A stretch of 64,000 nt of DNA from Penelope pileata (GCA_013396635.1 WBMW01002269.1:62001-126000), one strand, 5' to 3'; counted from the stretch's first letter, positions 48,446-61,834 are shown. The notes: generated from the letters alone by a model not told the origin. Made by a program: numbers and translations.

Positions 48446-51400
48446 TCTTTTAGTTTATAGTTTAAATTCCATTGAGTAATATAGAATTACTCATCCTTCT
48501 TAAAATTTAGTAGATTTTTTTAAAATTGTGTAATTATCTTCAAATTATCTTCAAAATCTTTTTTTCAAGAAGGGTGCAAAAACATTAGCATTATTGTCTG
48601 CATAATACTTGTCACAGACTTCTTGTGCAAACTGTTTAAGAGTTAGGTTTTACTTTCAAAAGACAATGCTTTATTCTTACTTTGTTATAAGTTTCCCTGG
48701 AGATATATAGTCAAAAAAACCCACAAGCAATTTATCATCACAAAAATCTACTTTCAGTATGTACACTAATGTTGGATAAGAAAAGTTGCACAGATATTGT
48801 CATTACTCAGCAAACAAATGTATATTTTTTTATTTTACATTTTACCCTTTGCTTAAAAACCCTTTATTTGGAAAACCCTGGATCAAGGAACTTAATGAGT
48901 CTCTACGAATACGCACCTGCCAGCAGCTTCAGAGAGCGTGAAAAAATCACTGCAAGAAATGTGCACTATCTAATATAGTGTTTTATAACTGTTGAGGCTG
49001 TGTGAATAACAAATCTAATCTTTTTAAAATGAAAACGGAGTGGAATTAAGTGCTTTGATTTTGAATTAATTATTGGATCACAAGAAATTCCATTTTGCTA
49101 TAGCAGGTCACATTCTTTTTTCTGCCTGCACGTGTTAGCAAGAATTTTCTAAAGCAGTTACTTTAAGAAGTTTAGAGATTTCCTGAAGATTTCCATGTGA
49201 GAGGAAACTGGTTGCCATACTCATGAGAAACAGGCTTTGGAACCGTTGTAACCATGTGGCTCTATAGAGGCTAACTCATTGGGAGCAGACCCAAGGGAAA
49301 AGGCATAAGCCACTTGCCTGAAACTAAAAACACTTCCTCCTGTGCAGCGTGATGAATGTTCATTGCTGGTGTTGTCAACGGCTAGAGTGATCAGCCATCT
49401 TAACAGGGCACTTCTATCTATCATTTAAGTCCTTTCCCATCCTAGAAGCTATCCTGTAAATTATGCCTGTACTTGCCTGTACTGCTGCTACCCATCAATA
49501 TATGCCTTGATCACTTGCATGACGCTGCATTGCAAACCATTTGGCAACCCAGTCCCAAGCTTTAGATCTGTCTGTTGCACATAAGCCCTTCCTGTATCCT
49601 TTTTTTTTTTTTTTTCCCTAGCCTTGGAGCACGAATAGCTCTAAAATAGTTATCAGCATTCAGTGTAGACTGATGCCTGCAGCTAATATCACACCAGTTT
49701 TACATAATTGTGTTTAATCATGTTAATGTTAAACTGCTCCAGCAGTGGAACAAGGTCAGATCTTCATAATAAGAGATGATTAACATTTTAGGCATGTTTT
49801 TTTGGTATTTGGTTTGCATTTGCATTCATAGTTTGCAAATATTTTAACACCTTTTGTGTTTTCGTTAGTCCTACTATGGATTTCTGAGAAATGTGAATGT
49901 GATGTAGTATTACACTCACAAATGCTGAATATCTCCCTGTAGATGGTAAAGCATTTTGCAGAAGGGAAGCAGTAAGTTATATTTGGAGGAATTGTCATGT
50001 TACTCATCACCTTTTGACTCAATCATTTGCAGATCAGTGGAGGATGAAGCACTGTTGAGCAATTCTCCATCAATTTTAATCTTATTCTGCTATGAAATGA
50101 GCTATCAGTCAACAAATCAAGCTAATAGGAACGTAAAGACTTCAGACAAGTCCATCCTCTGAATAATGTCTAGCACATCCAAAGTTACTTCTGTACAATT
50201 TATCATGGTTTTAGGCATAATTATACCCATGGCAGTGAAGCACTGTACTGTATTTTGGAGGGGATTGAGCAATGGTGTAGTATATTATAAGATTGCCATT
50301 ACGCTTTTGCAGAACTACAAAACCTCTTGAATTAAACTATATTTTAGTTGCACATTTTAGTCATATGTGTGATAAAAAAGGCACATTTTATCATGTAACA
50401 TAAAAATTCAATTTTAACTTAATATATGTTGGTAATTGGCTAAGCAGCAAACATTGCTCAGTTGTTTCTGCCACTGAGAAGGATGTATTTAGCATGCTTA
50501 CTAAACTGTGAAATAATACAAACATTTAACACATCTCCATATTAACGACAAGTCTGCTAACTTTTATTAAGTTAGAGAAAATCTTTAAATGTTCAATTTT
50601 CTATAAAATCAGAAACAAGTTATCAATGAGAATTGTAGGCATAACTGCTTGACAGTAAATTTCTAGTACCAAAAGTCATAGTCTTATTACTGTAAAAAAA
50701 AAACTTCAACTAGAAAATTCAACAGCTATCTTTAAAGACTATGTCTAATTAAAAAAACCAACCCTCTTCCTATGCTCTTTTCTTCTGTAGATGATGACAT
50801 GAAATAAAGCTGAATAAGAGCTTTTACTGGACAAAAGGATTTGTTCTAGGTGACTGCTTAGTTACTCTTTAGGGTGGGTTTTCAACAACTTTTACTCTCA
50901 AGTTTCCCTGGGTTTGAGACTTTTCCGAAGACAACTGTTTTATTAGAAAAGCATAATTTGCATATGATTATTCAAATCAGTTCATTTCTGTATTAAAATA
51001 ACTTCTGTATTGAAAAAAGTCTTGCTGTTCCAAGCAAGAACAAAATTAATAGAGAATATATCTCAAAGATTTATTAAAACTGTATACTCAGCTTACATAC
51101 ATCACTACCTCATTTGCATTTTAATGTGTTATTCTTTATAATTAAATGCCGTTGTTAAACGTACTGTAGAGATTCCATGGTACTAGTCCATTGGCAATTG
51201 AGATATCACCAACAACAATGTTCTTTCAGAATTTTTAGAATATACATAATTGATTCTCTGTGTCAGTTGTATTATGCTTTCTTTCAAAATGTAGTCATAA
51301 TTTCCTTTGAAATTAGATTTATGAATTGTTAAAATTAGTTATTTTGCTGCCTATCTTTGATACCATTGCATTTATTCCCAAAAAATCCGATAAATGAATA

Positions 51401-54400
51401 TAGTATTTATTATAAATATCACAAAGCAAACTATAAAAAACATAAATGTTCAAGTCTTTTGCTTCATATCTATTCACTATTTCCATTGATGACAGATTGT
51501 TGAAGTCAAGATCTAACTTTCATGTCTGAGCTCATACAAATCTACTCATGCTACTTGAATAAATTCATTAGTAAATAGTCTTATAATGTCAATTCATTAC
51601 CATTCATAGTGTTCTTCAACTGTTTGAAACATTACGTAGGTGGTAAGGATTTGCCAGGGCAGCATTCATAAGCAATCTCTCTTGAAATAAGGGAAAACAA
51701 AGTACAGGTATGCTCTGAATGTAATGCATCTCATTACGTTGGTCCACAGTGTTGGAGGTGGAGGTTGTTGGCATGGCAGTAGAGTCTGAGCCTTCCTGCC
51801 AATATTCCATTTCTGTTTTCTGCCATATTCCGACATCTTGTTGCCATATGACAGATGATAGCAGAGGGACAGTCTGACAAAAAAGCGTATGATATGGAAA
51901 TTCATATGAAGTGAAAGTGTGGAATTCAATTCCTCCATGCAGAAAAAATGGCAAAAAAAAATTAACATTCATCTATACTTGCTGAACATTTCTGGAGACC
52001 AAACAGTGGATGTTATAGTAGTGGGGGGGTGGATGGTCCGTTTCAGCAATGGCAACAGCAACATAAAAGGCAAGTCACATTCTGGATGACCATGCAGATT
52101 TTTGTAAGTGTGGCATGAAAGCTCTTGTTTATTGCCGGTGAAGGTGTATAGCTAATGGTGGTGACTACGTTGAAAAACAGTGTTTTGTAGCTGAGAATTT
52201 GCTGTATCAACTAGTGTTATTGTGTTCTTTGTATGTGTTGTAGTTTCCATGGAAATAAATAGGCAACATTACTTTCAGAGCAACCTACATATATTTACCA
52301 AGTAAAAGACCAGACATCAATTCCAATTGTTCACTTGGTGCCATTACAGATCACAACAAAGACTAGACGGCTTGTATCTAATTTTGGTAGTTGATCAAGA
52401 AGTTTCAACCTTTAACTAGTCGTTAAAAGAAAAGAAAATCAAACCATAGTCTTGGTATTTATTTTCTTCCTACTGTGACACATCTAGTAAGCAATTCCAG
52501 AACATATCTGCTTCATCAGAACAACTTCCCTTATTTTTAATTGTGGAAAGCCCTAGTGAATATCTGAAGAAATGCCTACTTTTTAGCACTCTTGTCTTTG
52601 CTATGTCATATGCCTTTTTTCTTCATTATTTCTTCTTACATACCTTTGTGCTATTTTTATCTTTTTATATTTTTTTATATTTTTTCTTTCTTTCTATCAA
52701 ATTCATATATGCAAATAAAGTTTTAAGATACTTAATATTCTGTTGGAATTAATGAGCTTGGTGTGTGTCGACATTTTTCTCTGTTGTTTCCTTGAGACCT
52801 GTTGTCTTAATAAATGCTCATTTTCAAATTCATTTTTAATGTGTTTCCTCTGTCCTACAGAAATTTTCTATGTTCTCACACAAAAAAATTAAACAGGTGG
52901 AAGACATAAAATAAAAATAAGTTCCCTGGATTATTACATCTTCAAAAAGCTGTGAAGCGAGCATTTGAAGCTTTTTTCCTTATTCTTTTCAAAGTAAATG
53001 TGAATGCTACTTAGTTGTTGTTGATTAGCTGTGGAATGCTGCAGACAGAATTTGATTTATTCTGTAGTAGCTTACTTCAACTCTACTGTGTATTAAAATA
53101 GTGATTGCTTAGCTAGATTTTAATTTACAGACTCTAAGTTCTTACTTTACTAGATTTCATTGTCCATATTTCCCTTCCATTTTTTTACTAAAGTTTCTGA
53201 AATTTCTTTTTTTGCCTACTGTTAAACTTTATGCTCACTAATTTAATCAGATTAGTGTAGCAGGTGGACATGTGAACTTTTCTAATATGAACAGTCTAAC
53301 TTCTGTACATCTATTTCTTCACTCTTATGACAAATGATTCCTTAACAAGCACTTGTTTAACAAAACATCTTAAAATAATTTGCAAAACATTTTAGAGTGA
53401 GATCAAGGGCTCAACATTCTCAATTAAAAAACAAATAAACAAAAACATGAATAAAAGTGTCCTTGAACTGTGAACTGCTAAAACTAAAATTTTGCACACA
53501 TTTTCAAGTAAATGCAAGCATGCTAGCACGTGAAGCAAAAGTTTCCTCTCAGGTAAACATATTGCTTCTAGTAATGCAAAATTGCAATTAAATAGGTAAC
53601 AAATGTTTGCTGCTTTTAAGTAGATGACTTCCAAATGCACAGAAACCATTTGATTGAAGAAGATGTCTGGTGAATAAAAGCAAAGTACTATTTATTCTTT
53701 TCTACCGTCTGACTACAGCTTTTGAAGCCCTTCAATCTAGGATACTTAAATTTCTTCTCTCTGCTACGTGTAAGTACCTCTCGTTCCCTTTCTCATATCA
53801 CTTCCCAAGCAGAGGAACGCATACTATTTATAGAGGATACCTTAGAGTCCTAAATGTCATTTGAATTCAGGCTACGCAGTTCTAGTTTACTTACCAAAGA
53901 GCAAACCTTGCAAAGAGTAAGATGATGGCTGATCTGTTTTATTTTCCTTATGGTTCTGAACATCAAGCCTTCAGGAAACAAAATTTCTTATAATCTTATT
54001 ACTTCAGTATTGTGAACTGCAGTCACATCTCTAGGAAGTATAGCAGACAACAGGAAAGTAAGAAAAGTACATATAATTAGTTTACAACATGAGATTTAAA
54101 ATACATAAAAGCAAATTTTTTGTAATGTTTTAATTTTTTTTATGTAGTTCTTGTTTAAAAGATAAAGAGTAAAACACTGTTCTACTCAAATTTTCAACCA
54201 ATCCCAAAAGCCATACTTTTTGTTTACATTTTAGTTTATCCCTTAACTTCTTTAAGAATAATTTTCTATGCAACAAGTAAGGTTAATGTTAAATGAGAAA
54301 ATTATTATTACTCATCAAATGTAATGAAAATTAACTGACAAATTGGGGATGACAAGTTATATTTGCTAATGTTATTACTGTTTTTCCATTGCTCCTACCA

Positions 54401-54416
54401 TATTTTGCTCTACTGC
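48446..54416. other. Intergenic DNA
   Basis: AT-rich, containing one mariner-like element (51707-52285) and T-rich runs. No coding frame with family resemblance was seen. Confidence 0.8.
51707..52285 (+). mobile_element. Mariner-like element (Galluhop type), both ends present
   Basis: The left end GGTATGCTCTGAATGTAATG and the reverse complement of the right end (GGTTGCTCTGAAAGTAATG) form imperfect inverted repeats; a TA follows the right end. The 579-bp element is the reverse-oriented relative of 15111-15604 and shares its internal deletion. The transposase relic on the plus strand is frameshifted and inactive. Confidence 0.78.
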
Positions 54417-54645
54417 TTGCAACAATGCTTCCAAATACTCCTGTCTCCCGGAATTCACTAGCACAGAGAGAGAAAGGGGAACTGTTCTGTGACGAACAAA
54501 GTTTCAGCACGTTTATCAGAGAGATGTACTTCTTATATGTGTGCATATGCCTACTATTTTGCTCATCAGTATCTCATCTGGAGGACATCTTATAACCAGC
54601 CATGGCACAAGACCCCTTGAAAGAGGGAAAAAAACCCAGGTAGCA
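54417..54645 (+). repeat. Diverged repeat next to copy A
   Basis: Clearly alignable by eye with 60863-61100, sharing blocks such as GGAATTCACTAG, TGACGAACAAA, GTTTATCA and CTATTTTGC, but with many substitutions and indels. It directly precedes copy A. Repeat family not recognised. Confidence 0.85.
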
Positions 54646-55195
54646 GGTATTCAAAATACTTCTTATCTTGTCTGTAGAAGTGATCATTTTACTGTATATA
54701 CTTTCAGATTTCATCTGAGTATTATTCTTTGTTCATTCCTAGTTGCTTAGCATAGTTGTTTTTATTATGTGTTTCAGAAATGTCTAGAACCCTGTTCAAG
54801 ATCATACAGAGACAGCACAACTGTAAAGCTACCTCTGTCTGTTGATATGTAGCTTAAACGCTGTGTATATTTAGGAGCAATATCTGGAAATCAAGCCTTT
54901 AGATCTTTGCATTGTTGGAGTGATACTGATGTGCAGTAGTGGTGTGATGATTTTAGCTGCAGTTTAAGCTCAGTTGCTAATACAAATAAGAATGGACTTT
55001 GTTCTTTATCTGCCCAGAGTAAAATTGTATTGCTATTTTATCTGAACAATGTCTCAGAGTTCCTTAATCTTCTCAGAAAGCAATTTCATGTTCACAGACT
55101 GTTAATGATTTACTTGCGTAGATGGACTGTCTTCCGCATCTGCTTTTTGTTACATGACTAAGGGCTTTAATGTTTTCCACTGATTTTTACTCACA
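54646..55195 (+). repeat. 550-bp direct repeat, copy A
   Basis: Nearly identical to 61288-61834. By eye the only differences are a 3-base indel near the left end and one base near the right end. The sequence is AT-rich and non-coding as far as I can see, and I do not recognise a repeat family. Confidence 0.97.
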
Positions 55196-58100
55196 GTGTG
55201 GTTAAAATAAGAGTTGTCTATGTGTTTTTGCTTTATGTGTGTTAAATGACTTGGTAATGATATTATCCATTCCTTTTAAAATTAAAAAATAATTTTAAAA
55301 ATTGAGAACAATTCTCTGTTACTCTTATTTTCTAAGAATAATTATGCATTTAGGGAAGCACTGTAGTGAATCAGAAACCTTAGAGGAGATCTGTGACAGA
55401 GTAAAGCAAATAAGAAACCAAGATTGTGAGATACATACAAGTCAACAGAAACTTGGACTCCTGCAGCAAGGGCTTTTTGAAGAAATTACTAGAGATATAA
55501 GTAATCTGTTCTTAATTGCTGAAGTTAAAAATCCACTACTGCTTAACTTGCAGCCATGCAGCCTCTGGCTCTCGTTTATGAAGATCACAAAAACAAAGTG
55601 TGTCATGTATAATGAGACTTGGAGTGTTTGATTTCAGAAGAGAAAAAGTGACTGCTGCAGGGCTTCATCTTCGATGACTCTAAGCATATAAGATTTCTGC
55701 AGGCATTGTGCAAAAATGATTCTCACATTGTGGGTAGGTGTGAATAGAATGTAAGGGTCAGAAGTATTTCATTTAAGCAATCTGTATTGCACTGAGATAA
55801 ATAATTACAGTATAACTGCATATTTGACCTGGCTGAAGGATAAAATGTCTTGGATTACATTCAGTGAGGGTGTGGTATACTTCAGATAAGACTGAGTGAC
55901 AGAACATACTGTGTCCTTTTTGCCAACATGACTGCAGAATTAGGTTGAAACTGTCCACTGGCTTGCATTTCCAGCAAGTGTTTCCTGTACAGTATAGTAA
56001 TATTTTTTGATGCAACACAAAAAGTCAAAGAGTCAAATGTGACAAGGGCCAGTTAGAATACACAAGGAGAAATATGCCATACCTTTGGAAGCTAAAGAGC
56101 TGTATTCTTAGCTTGTGGGGAGAAGTTATCTTTAGGCAAAATTCCTTCTGAGGAGTTCTCCCCATATCACTTTGTCAAATGAAGGAATGTCATTTAAAAT
56201 ACTGTTTTACCAAGGCAGAAATGAAAAAATCCTGTCTGGACTGCTGATTGCTGTCTTTCTGGAGTGCTAAGTCTTCCATAGTGTTGTAAAAATGGGGACT
56301 TATAAACCTGAAAGCCCTGGTCACTGAAATTTTTATCCAACACTTCAGTCACTAGTGTCAATATTTCTATTTAAGTAACTTAGCGTGCAGAGAATATGAA
56401 AGATTCCCACTCCTTCATCTATTTTTCCCACAGTCTATCGTTCATAATCCACAGCTTATTTTGACTGTACATGGGATAGAATTATTCATATTAAATTTTT
56501 GAATGATATAATTCACCAAAACCCTTGCTTCATTTTTCTAATCACATTATGTCATGACATCTTAAGCTATCTATTCCAGAGAGGTCTCATCCCTTCAGCT
56601 TGAATATCATAGCACTCTTTTTGGCCACAGTGCTTGAAACTAACCTTTGAAGTTCAGAGGGGCTACAACTATGCTGTGGATGGATCCCCCAATAACTTAA
56701 GCTGCAGTTTTCTATGTATGCAGTTTCAGTCCAATTCTTTTCAAATATTGCAAAGCTGTCTTCCTCTTCTCCAACAGCATCTATGGTACAGAGAGATGCC
56801 AAGGAGGAATGAAATCTTCCAAGATTGTGCTGAATGTGTAGGTTGTTGATTTGTTTTTCAGATTTCTTACAAGATTTTTTCCTGGAAAGATATATTCCAG
56901 AACACATATGAATTTTATGTCAGAGGAAGCTCTATATTTTGTTGCAGAATAGAGGCAAACAGCAAATTAACAGGTAGCTGAGGATCGACCAATACATCAG
57001 AAAGCTCCTTGGTGGTGTAGATGCACCCAAAGACATTGCATCTGATATTCTCAAGTTGAATTTACTTTAGTAACAACTTCAGATGTTTTCTTCCTCAATT
57101 CATCTGTATTTTTCAATAGTTTTTTATATGATAAAAAAAATACTTATTTCCAAACATTAAACTCTTGCCTCAGAATTATTTAACCTTGAAGATGGAATTT
57201 TTCATGAAATGGTAAATCTGTCTCGTTTCTCATAGTCCATAATATTTTAATGAATGGGTTGTAATTCATTCATTTAACTTACATCGAGAGGCAAAAAATT
57301 AGCATCTGTTTGCACGTGGTAAAAAATGTTCTCTTTGTAACTGCAATGAAACTATTCAAATGCTAAAACTTTCACTTAGTTCCTCAACTTTTTTCGCTGA
57401 GTATGTCAGCACAGGCAATTGTGGGAGCCACCAGTAATGGAAGAGATGTCTTTCCTGGTAATTGCTCCCGACTCCACACAAGCAGTGATGTCACAGGAGT
57501 GGCATCCAGTAAGCATCAGCCCTCAGCTGCATTAACATGCTGGCTCTGCTACATGTCTGACTCGATGATGTTTTTATTGTTTATTTTTGGAGTGGGAGAA
57601 ATGCAAGCTTACGCCTGTAAGAAAATAGTAGGAGTTCTTTTGGTTTTCTTTGGTTATCCTTTTATTTTGAAACTCAGATGTGGAGTGCACACAAAAGTTC
57701 AACTTCACCTTCCTGAGAGGTTTTTTTAGGGTAGCAAATAGATAGTATTGATAATGGATGCTTTTGGAAGGTACTTATCATGGAGGGACAGGGAACAAGA
57801 CACTGCATCAACACACATGTCCATTCTCCTTGAAAATGTGAATAAGAATTCACCTTTCTTTTAAGGTATTTGTTGATCTTGTTGTTTTTTGAGTATAATA
57901 AAAGGAAAAATATAGCAGAATTTTATTTAGAGATTTGGTTTTTTTTTTTTTTTGTTTACTTTGAAGAAAATTATCATTGATAGCTATGAAAAAAATTTTG
58001 ATAAACTTCTGGAGAAAGAAGGATGGCAAAACACATTTTTGAAGTAAAATCAAGGGGAACACAAGAAAAAAGTTAAGGCATTTTCTTTTCTATATGAGGC

Positions 58101-59376
58101 CAATTTCAGTTTTCTTATGAAAACCACCAGAGAAAGAAAAAACTAAAATGCATATGCTCAGCCACATTTAGAACAAGGTTTTAAAATCAACACAATACAT
58201 TTTAAAACAACAGAATGGTATAAATTTGTTTGTCAGAAGAGAGTGAGTTAACAGAGTCCATTAACTTCAGGAAGTTCAAAAGTAAGGAAATTATGACATG
58301 CAATGAACAAAGGTTATATAGCTTTATTGTATAGAGAAGCTGAGTGAAAAGTCACAGGGCAATGTAATCGTGTTTTCATGCAATGTAAATAGAAGAAACA
58401 ATAAAGCTCACTTTTGAGGACAGATAGCTGAAACAATGAAAGCCAATACACAGCAAATATGTGGAGAGGTGTAAGAGGAAACTGAGTAATATGGTCTAAG
58501 CACTGATACAAAAATGTGATAGCTAAGGCATTGTTTCATGGAGCTTTGGGGCAAAGATATTCCCATATCAGTCAGATTAGTCTTGTTAGCATATCTTTCA
58601 AGGGAAGAAACAAGAGATTCAGGATAAAGTGCTGACCAAAAGAAGCATGAAGTTGAGAACAAAAGTACAATTACTGAAATTGTAATATAACCAGCACATA
58701 CATACAGCTTTTGTAGATATACTAAATGATTTTTTTGAAGTTCCTCCTGTCTTTAGGTTTTCCATCTTCTGTAAAAGGTGAACAAGGTAAAAAATAACTG
58801 CATGATCCTGAAAACTAGCTAACTGTTCAGATCCAAAGAGGAAAGTACTACAGGAGAAGGAAGTGGAAAGTGAGCTCAACAATGGAGATTCTTGGAAGTC
58901 AGCAGAAGGAACCTGAAGAAATAGCAACTGTGCTTCATTATGAAAAAATTTCTGTCAGTAACAGGACTATGCTATGACACAATCCCAGAGTCTGTACAGT
59001 GTTTTGTATACTTGTCATCGGCTCTACTGGTGTTTCAGTCAACAGCAGATATAGCAGTAGAGTATGTTTTCACCTTGTGTCATCTGTAAAGTCATGAATG
59101 TTGGACAAAATTCAGCAAAGAAAGAAAATCTATTTTATTCCTACAAAAAAACAACTAAAAAAAAAGATGTTGTAGAAATACAGTTAAATACAAATATGAC
59201 TGGAAGATGACAAGAATGTTTTTACATCATAAGTACTGTTTAATCATGTTAAATCAATTGCAGTTGATTGCTCTTACATAAGGCATAAATTAACCATGAC
59301 CAAGGTAGAATGACAAGCATTCTTTATGCACAATATCAAAAAGCAAGATGGATAACAAGTGGTAAAAAAACTAATG

Positions 59377-59574
59377 CTAATTTTTATTGATAACTTCAAC
59401 AGAATTGGCAGCTAGAATTGTTCTTTGCACCCCCTTACAGTGCTGAACTGTCTTATGACCTTCATCCTTTACTGTAACTATTCCAATTTCAGTGTGTTTG
59501 ACACTTTCTACAAGCTGAAAAGTCTCAGTATCAGGACAATGGTTTGGAGGCTTTCTCACGATCTGTCTTTCTTC
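59377..59574 (-). CDS. Candidate terminal coding exon, unidentified
   Basis: Acceptor TTCATACAG|GAAGAAAG, preceded by a T-rich tract, opens 65 codons and a TAG at 59379-59377. The product begins EERQIVRKPPNHCPDTETF and ends ILAANSVEVINKN. It is charged and varied in composition, unlike chance frames in AT-rich DNA. An AATAAA overlaps the last codons (59388-59383) but is too close to serve comfortably as a polyadenylation signal. No family recognised; a decayed gene, a retrocopy or chance remain possible. Confidence 0.25.
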   Translation of the reverse strand, partial: EERQIVRKPPNHCPDTETFQLVESVKHTEIGIVTVKDEGHKTVQHCKGVQRTILAANSVEVINKN

Positions 59575-59714
59575 CTGTATGAACATTAGCAGCACATGGA
59601 ATGTGATGTTAATAAGGAAAATGAAACACTGATGAGAAAAAAATGTAGATGTTTTGTACAAAGAAGAGGTCACAGTTACATAGCTAAGACCAAAAGAAAT
59701 TTAACTTTCACTAC

Positions 59715-59828
59715 CTTCAGTCTAAGGCCAAAAGGGAAATGACAGAGAAAAGAATCAAAGTTTGTGGGATATTTAGCATTAAAAGTGCGGAGGCATAAAC
59801 TCCATCCTTTCTCCTCCCCAGAAACCAA
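59715..59828 (-). CDS. Candidate penultimate coding exon, unidentified
   Basis: The acceptor, a long T-rich tract ending TTTGTAG|TTGG, and the donor AAG|GTAGTG bound 38 open codons. They read LVSGEEKGWSLCLRTFNAK then YPTNFDSFLCHFPFGLRLK, phase 0 at both ends. It joins in frame to the exon at 59574-59377 across a 140-base intron. A second frame is also open here, which weakens the case. No start exon was found. Confidence 0.22.
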
Positions 59829-60000
59829 CTACAAACAAAAACAAAATCAAAATCACAAGAAAAAAGGCAAATATTTTTTTTAGAAAAGATCAATTGCACC
59901 TCCTTGTGGTGTATAAAAAAAAGTGATAAGCCTATGATATAGTTGTTTTTTCCCAAAAGAATGTACGACAAGGAAAGTAATTATTTTAGGACAGAGATTT

Positions 60001-60015
60001 CACACACACACACAT
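60001..60015 (+). repeat. Short (CA)n run
   Basis: About seven CA units. Confidence 0.9.
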
Positions 60016-60862
60016 AAATGCATGCAGAAAGAAGAATCTCATATACATCTTTTTCTCATTTTTATTTTGTGTATGTATGCTAGATTCTGCAGTAGTTTAT
60101 TGTAAAAATGACATTAAATAAGGGTCTATAATCTCTTCGTTATATGCACAGGAATATTGCTGTGGGAAGACATTTCTAATCAATGTAAATGCAACAAAAT
60201 CAACAATCAGATATCACCACTATTGCATAATATTATGACTCAAAATTTGGTCATAGCCTGATCTTTCTTCTTGAGGCAGATTTTTTCATAGTGGGCACTT
60301 CCACTGTGCTGACAGCCACAGTGGATCATATGACTATTTGGGTTATATTTGGGCTGCATACATTTCCTAAGAATGTTCAAAGATCAGTTCCTAATTGTAC
60401 CTTCACATCCATTACAGAGTATTCCCTGCAGTCAAGGTTTTGTTGCTGTCATGCCTTTCAAGCTGTGGACAAAACCAAGATGTAGTAAGACGTCTGTAGA
60501 CAAATTATTTCCTTCCTGTGCAGTACAAATCCTGACCAATATTTAGCAAAACCAGCATGTGTTTCCCTGGAGCTACATCATAGAATCTTTTAAATGGATG
60601 TCACTTTTGGAAGCTAAACATCAAATCTCTGCAAACTTTCCAAAATCCCCACCAACTAATGAAACCCCATCAACTAACAACTAACAAAACAAACCAAGAA
60701 AATGCAATGCAAAACAACAATAAAAACTACTAGATACTCCAGTTGCTCTAAAGACAGGAAAGAAAAAGAGGAAGTCAGCGAGCTTTGAAGCTCAAATCAT
60801 GTATCTTTGATATTGGACTCTCCTTTAGGATGATCTCCATTAGAGTTCATGTGTATGCATGC

Positions 60863-61100
60863 TTGCAAAAATGTTTCCAAATGCTGATGTCTCCTGGAAT
60901 TCACTAGAGCAGAAGTGAAGCATAGGTTGTCCTATGACGAACAAAAGCTCCTGCACATGTTTATCACAGCAGCATATTGCATATGCGTATGCATATGTTT
61001 ATTATTTTGCACACCACTATTTCATCCTGAGGAGATCTTCACAATTGTGAATAGTCATGGCAGAAGAGCTCTTGAAAAAGGCAATAAAAAATCTCAACTT
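60863..61100 (+). repeat. Diverged repeat upstream of copy B
   Basis: Partner of 54417-54645. Unlike that copy it is separated from the near-identical block by about 187 bases (61101-61287) with no counterpart. I see no coding frame of known type. Confidence 0.85.
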
Positions 61101-61287
61101 TTAAGGAAAGGTTCAGTCTTTGTTCTGAATTCATAAGCGCTATATCCAGATGCTCAATAAAAACAAGCCTGACTGAAGAGTTTTCATCAGCTTCACCTTG
61201 CTCTGTCTTTTAAGCACCTTACTTTATTCCTGGTCTCCTGGAAGACTATTTTGTAGAAATTCAAAATGAAAGATAAACAAAGTGATG

Positions 61288-61834
61288 GGTATTCAAAATA
61301 CTTATCTTGTCTGTAGAAGTGATCATTTTACTGTATATACTTTCAGATTTCATCTGAGTATTATTCTTTGTTCATTCCTAGTTGCTTAGCATAGTTGTTT
61401 TTATTATGTGTTTCAGAAATGTCTAGAACCCTGTTCAAGATCATACAGAGACAGCACAACTGTAAAGCTACCTCTGTCTGTTGATATGTAGCTTAAACGC
61501 TGTGTATATTTAGGAGCAATATCTGGAAATCAAGCCTTTAGATCTTTGCATTGTTGGAGTGATACTGATGTGCAGTAGTGGTGTGATGATTTTAGCTGCA
61601 GTTTAAGCTCAGTTGCTAATACAAATAAGAATGGACTTTGTTCTTTATCTGCCCAGAGTAAAATTGTATTGCTATTTTATCTGAACAATGTCTCAGAGTT
61701 CCTTAATCTTCTCAGAAAGCAATTTCATGTTCACAGACTGTTAATGATTTACTTGCGTAGATGGACTGTCTTCCGCATCTGCTTTTTGTTACATGACTAA
61801 GGGCTTTAATGTTTTCCACTGATTTTAACTCACA
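61288..61834 (+). repeat. 547-bp direct repeat, copy B
   Basis: Partner of copy A, same orientation, starts 6642 bp apart. Its right end lies about 24 bp from the inverted CR1 segment. No homology continues past either right boundary. Confidence 0.97.

Larger units (their letters stand above)
55196..60862. other. Sequence between the two direct-repeat copies
   Basis: AT-rich and non-repetitive by eye. It contains the two candidate minus-strand exons at 59377-59828 and a 39-codon protein-like minus reading at 60240-60359. I see no gag, pol or env motif that would make it a retroviral interior. Confidence 0.7.

Noticed and set aside
47560..49620. Moderately GC-richer stretches that might be old LTR or retrocopy remnants
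   Set aside because: Apart from the CR1 fragment, no terminal repeats, target-site duplications or protein matches could be seen by eye.
51616..51972. 118- and 100-codon minus-strand frames
   Set aside because: They lie across the mariner-like element, antisense to its transposase relic.
55302..55631. 109-codon plus-strand frame
   Set aside because: No family resemblance or promoter context; length is within chance expectation for a window of this size.
56587..56907. 106-codon minus-strand frame
   Set aside because: Composition looks somewhat protein-like, but the opposite strand is open too, there is no recognisable domain and no supporting splice pattern.
57403..57729. 108-codon plus-strand frame with a TGATGTCA element nearby
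   Set aside because: The translation has no recognisable motif and a single CRE-like octamer is not enough to call an enhancer.
54415..61834. Direct repeats 6.6 kb apart as the two LTRs of one endogenous retrovirus
   Set aside because: The spacing fits and both blocks could be read as TG...CA, but I found no matching short target-site duplication, no primer-binding site after copy A, no adjacent polypurine tract before copy B and no gag, pol or env motif between them.
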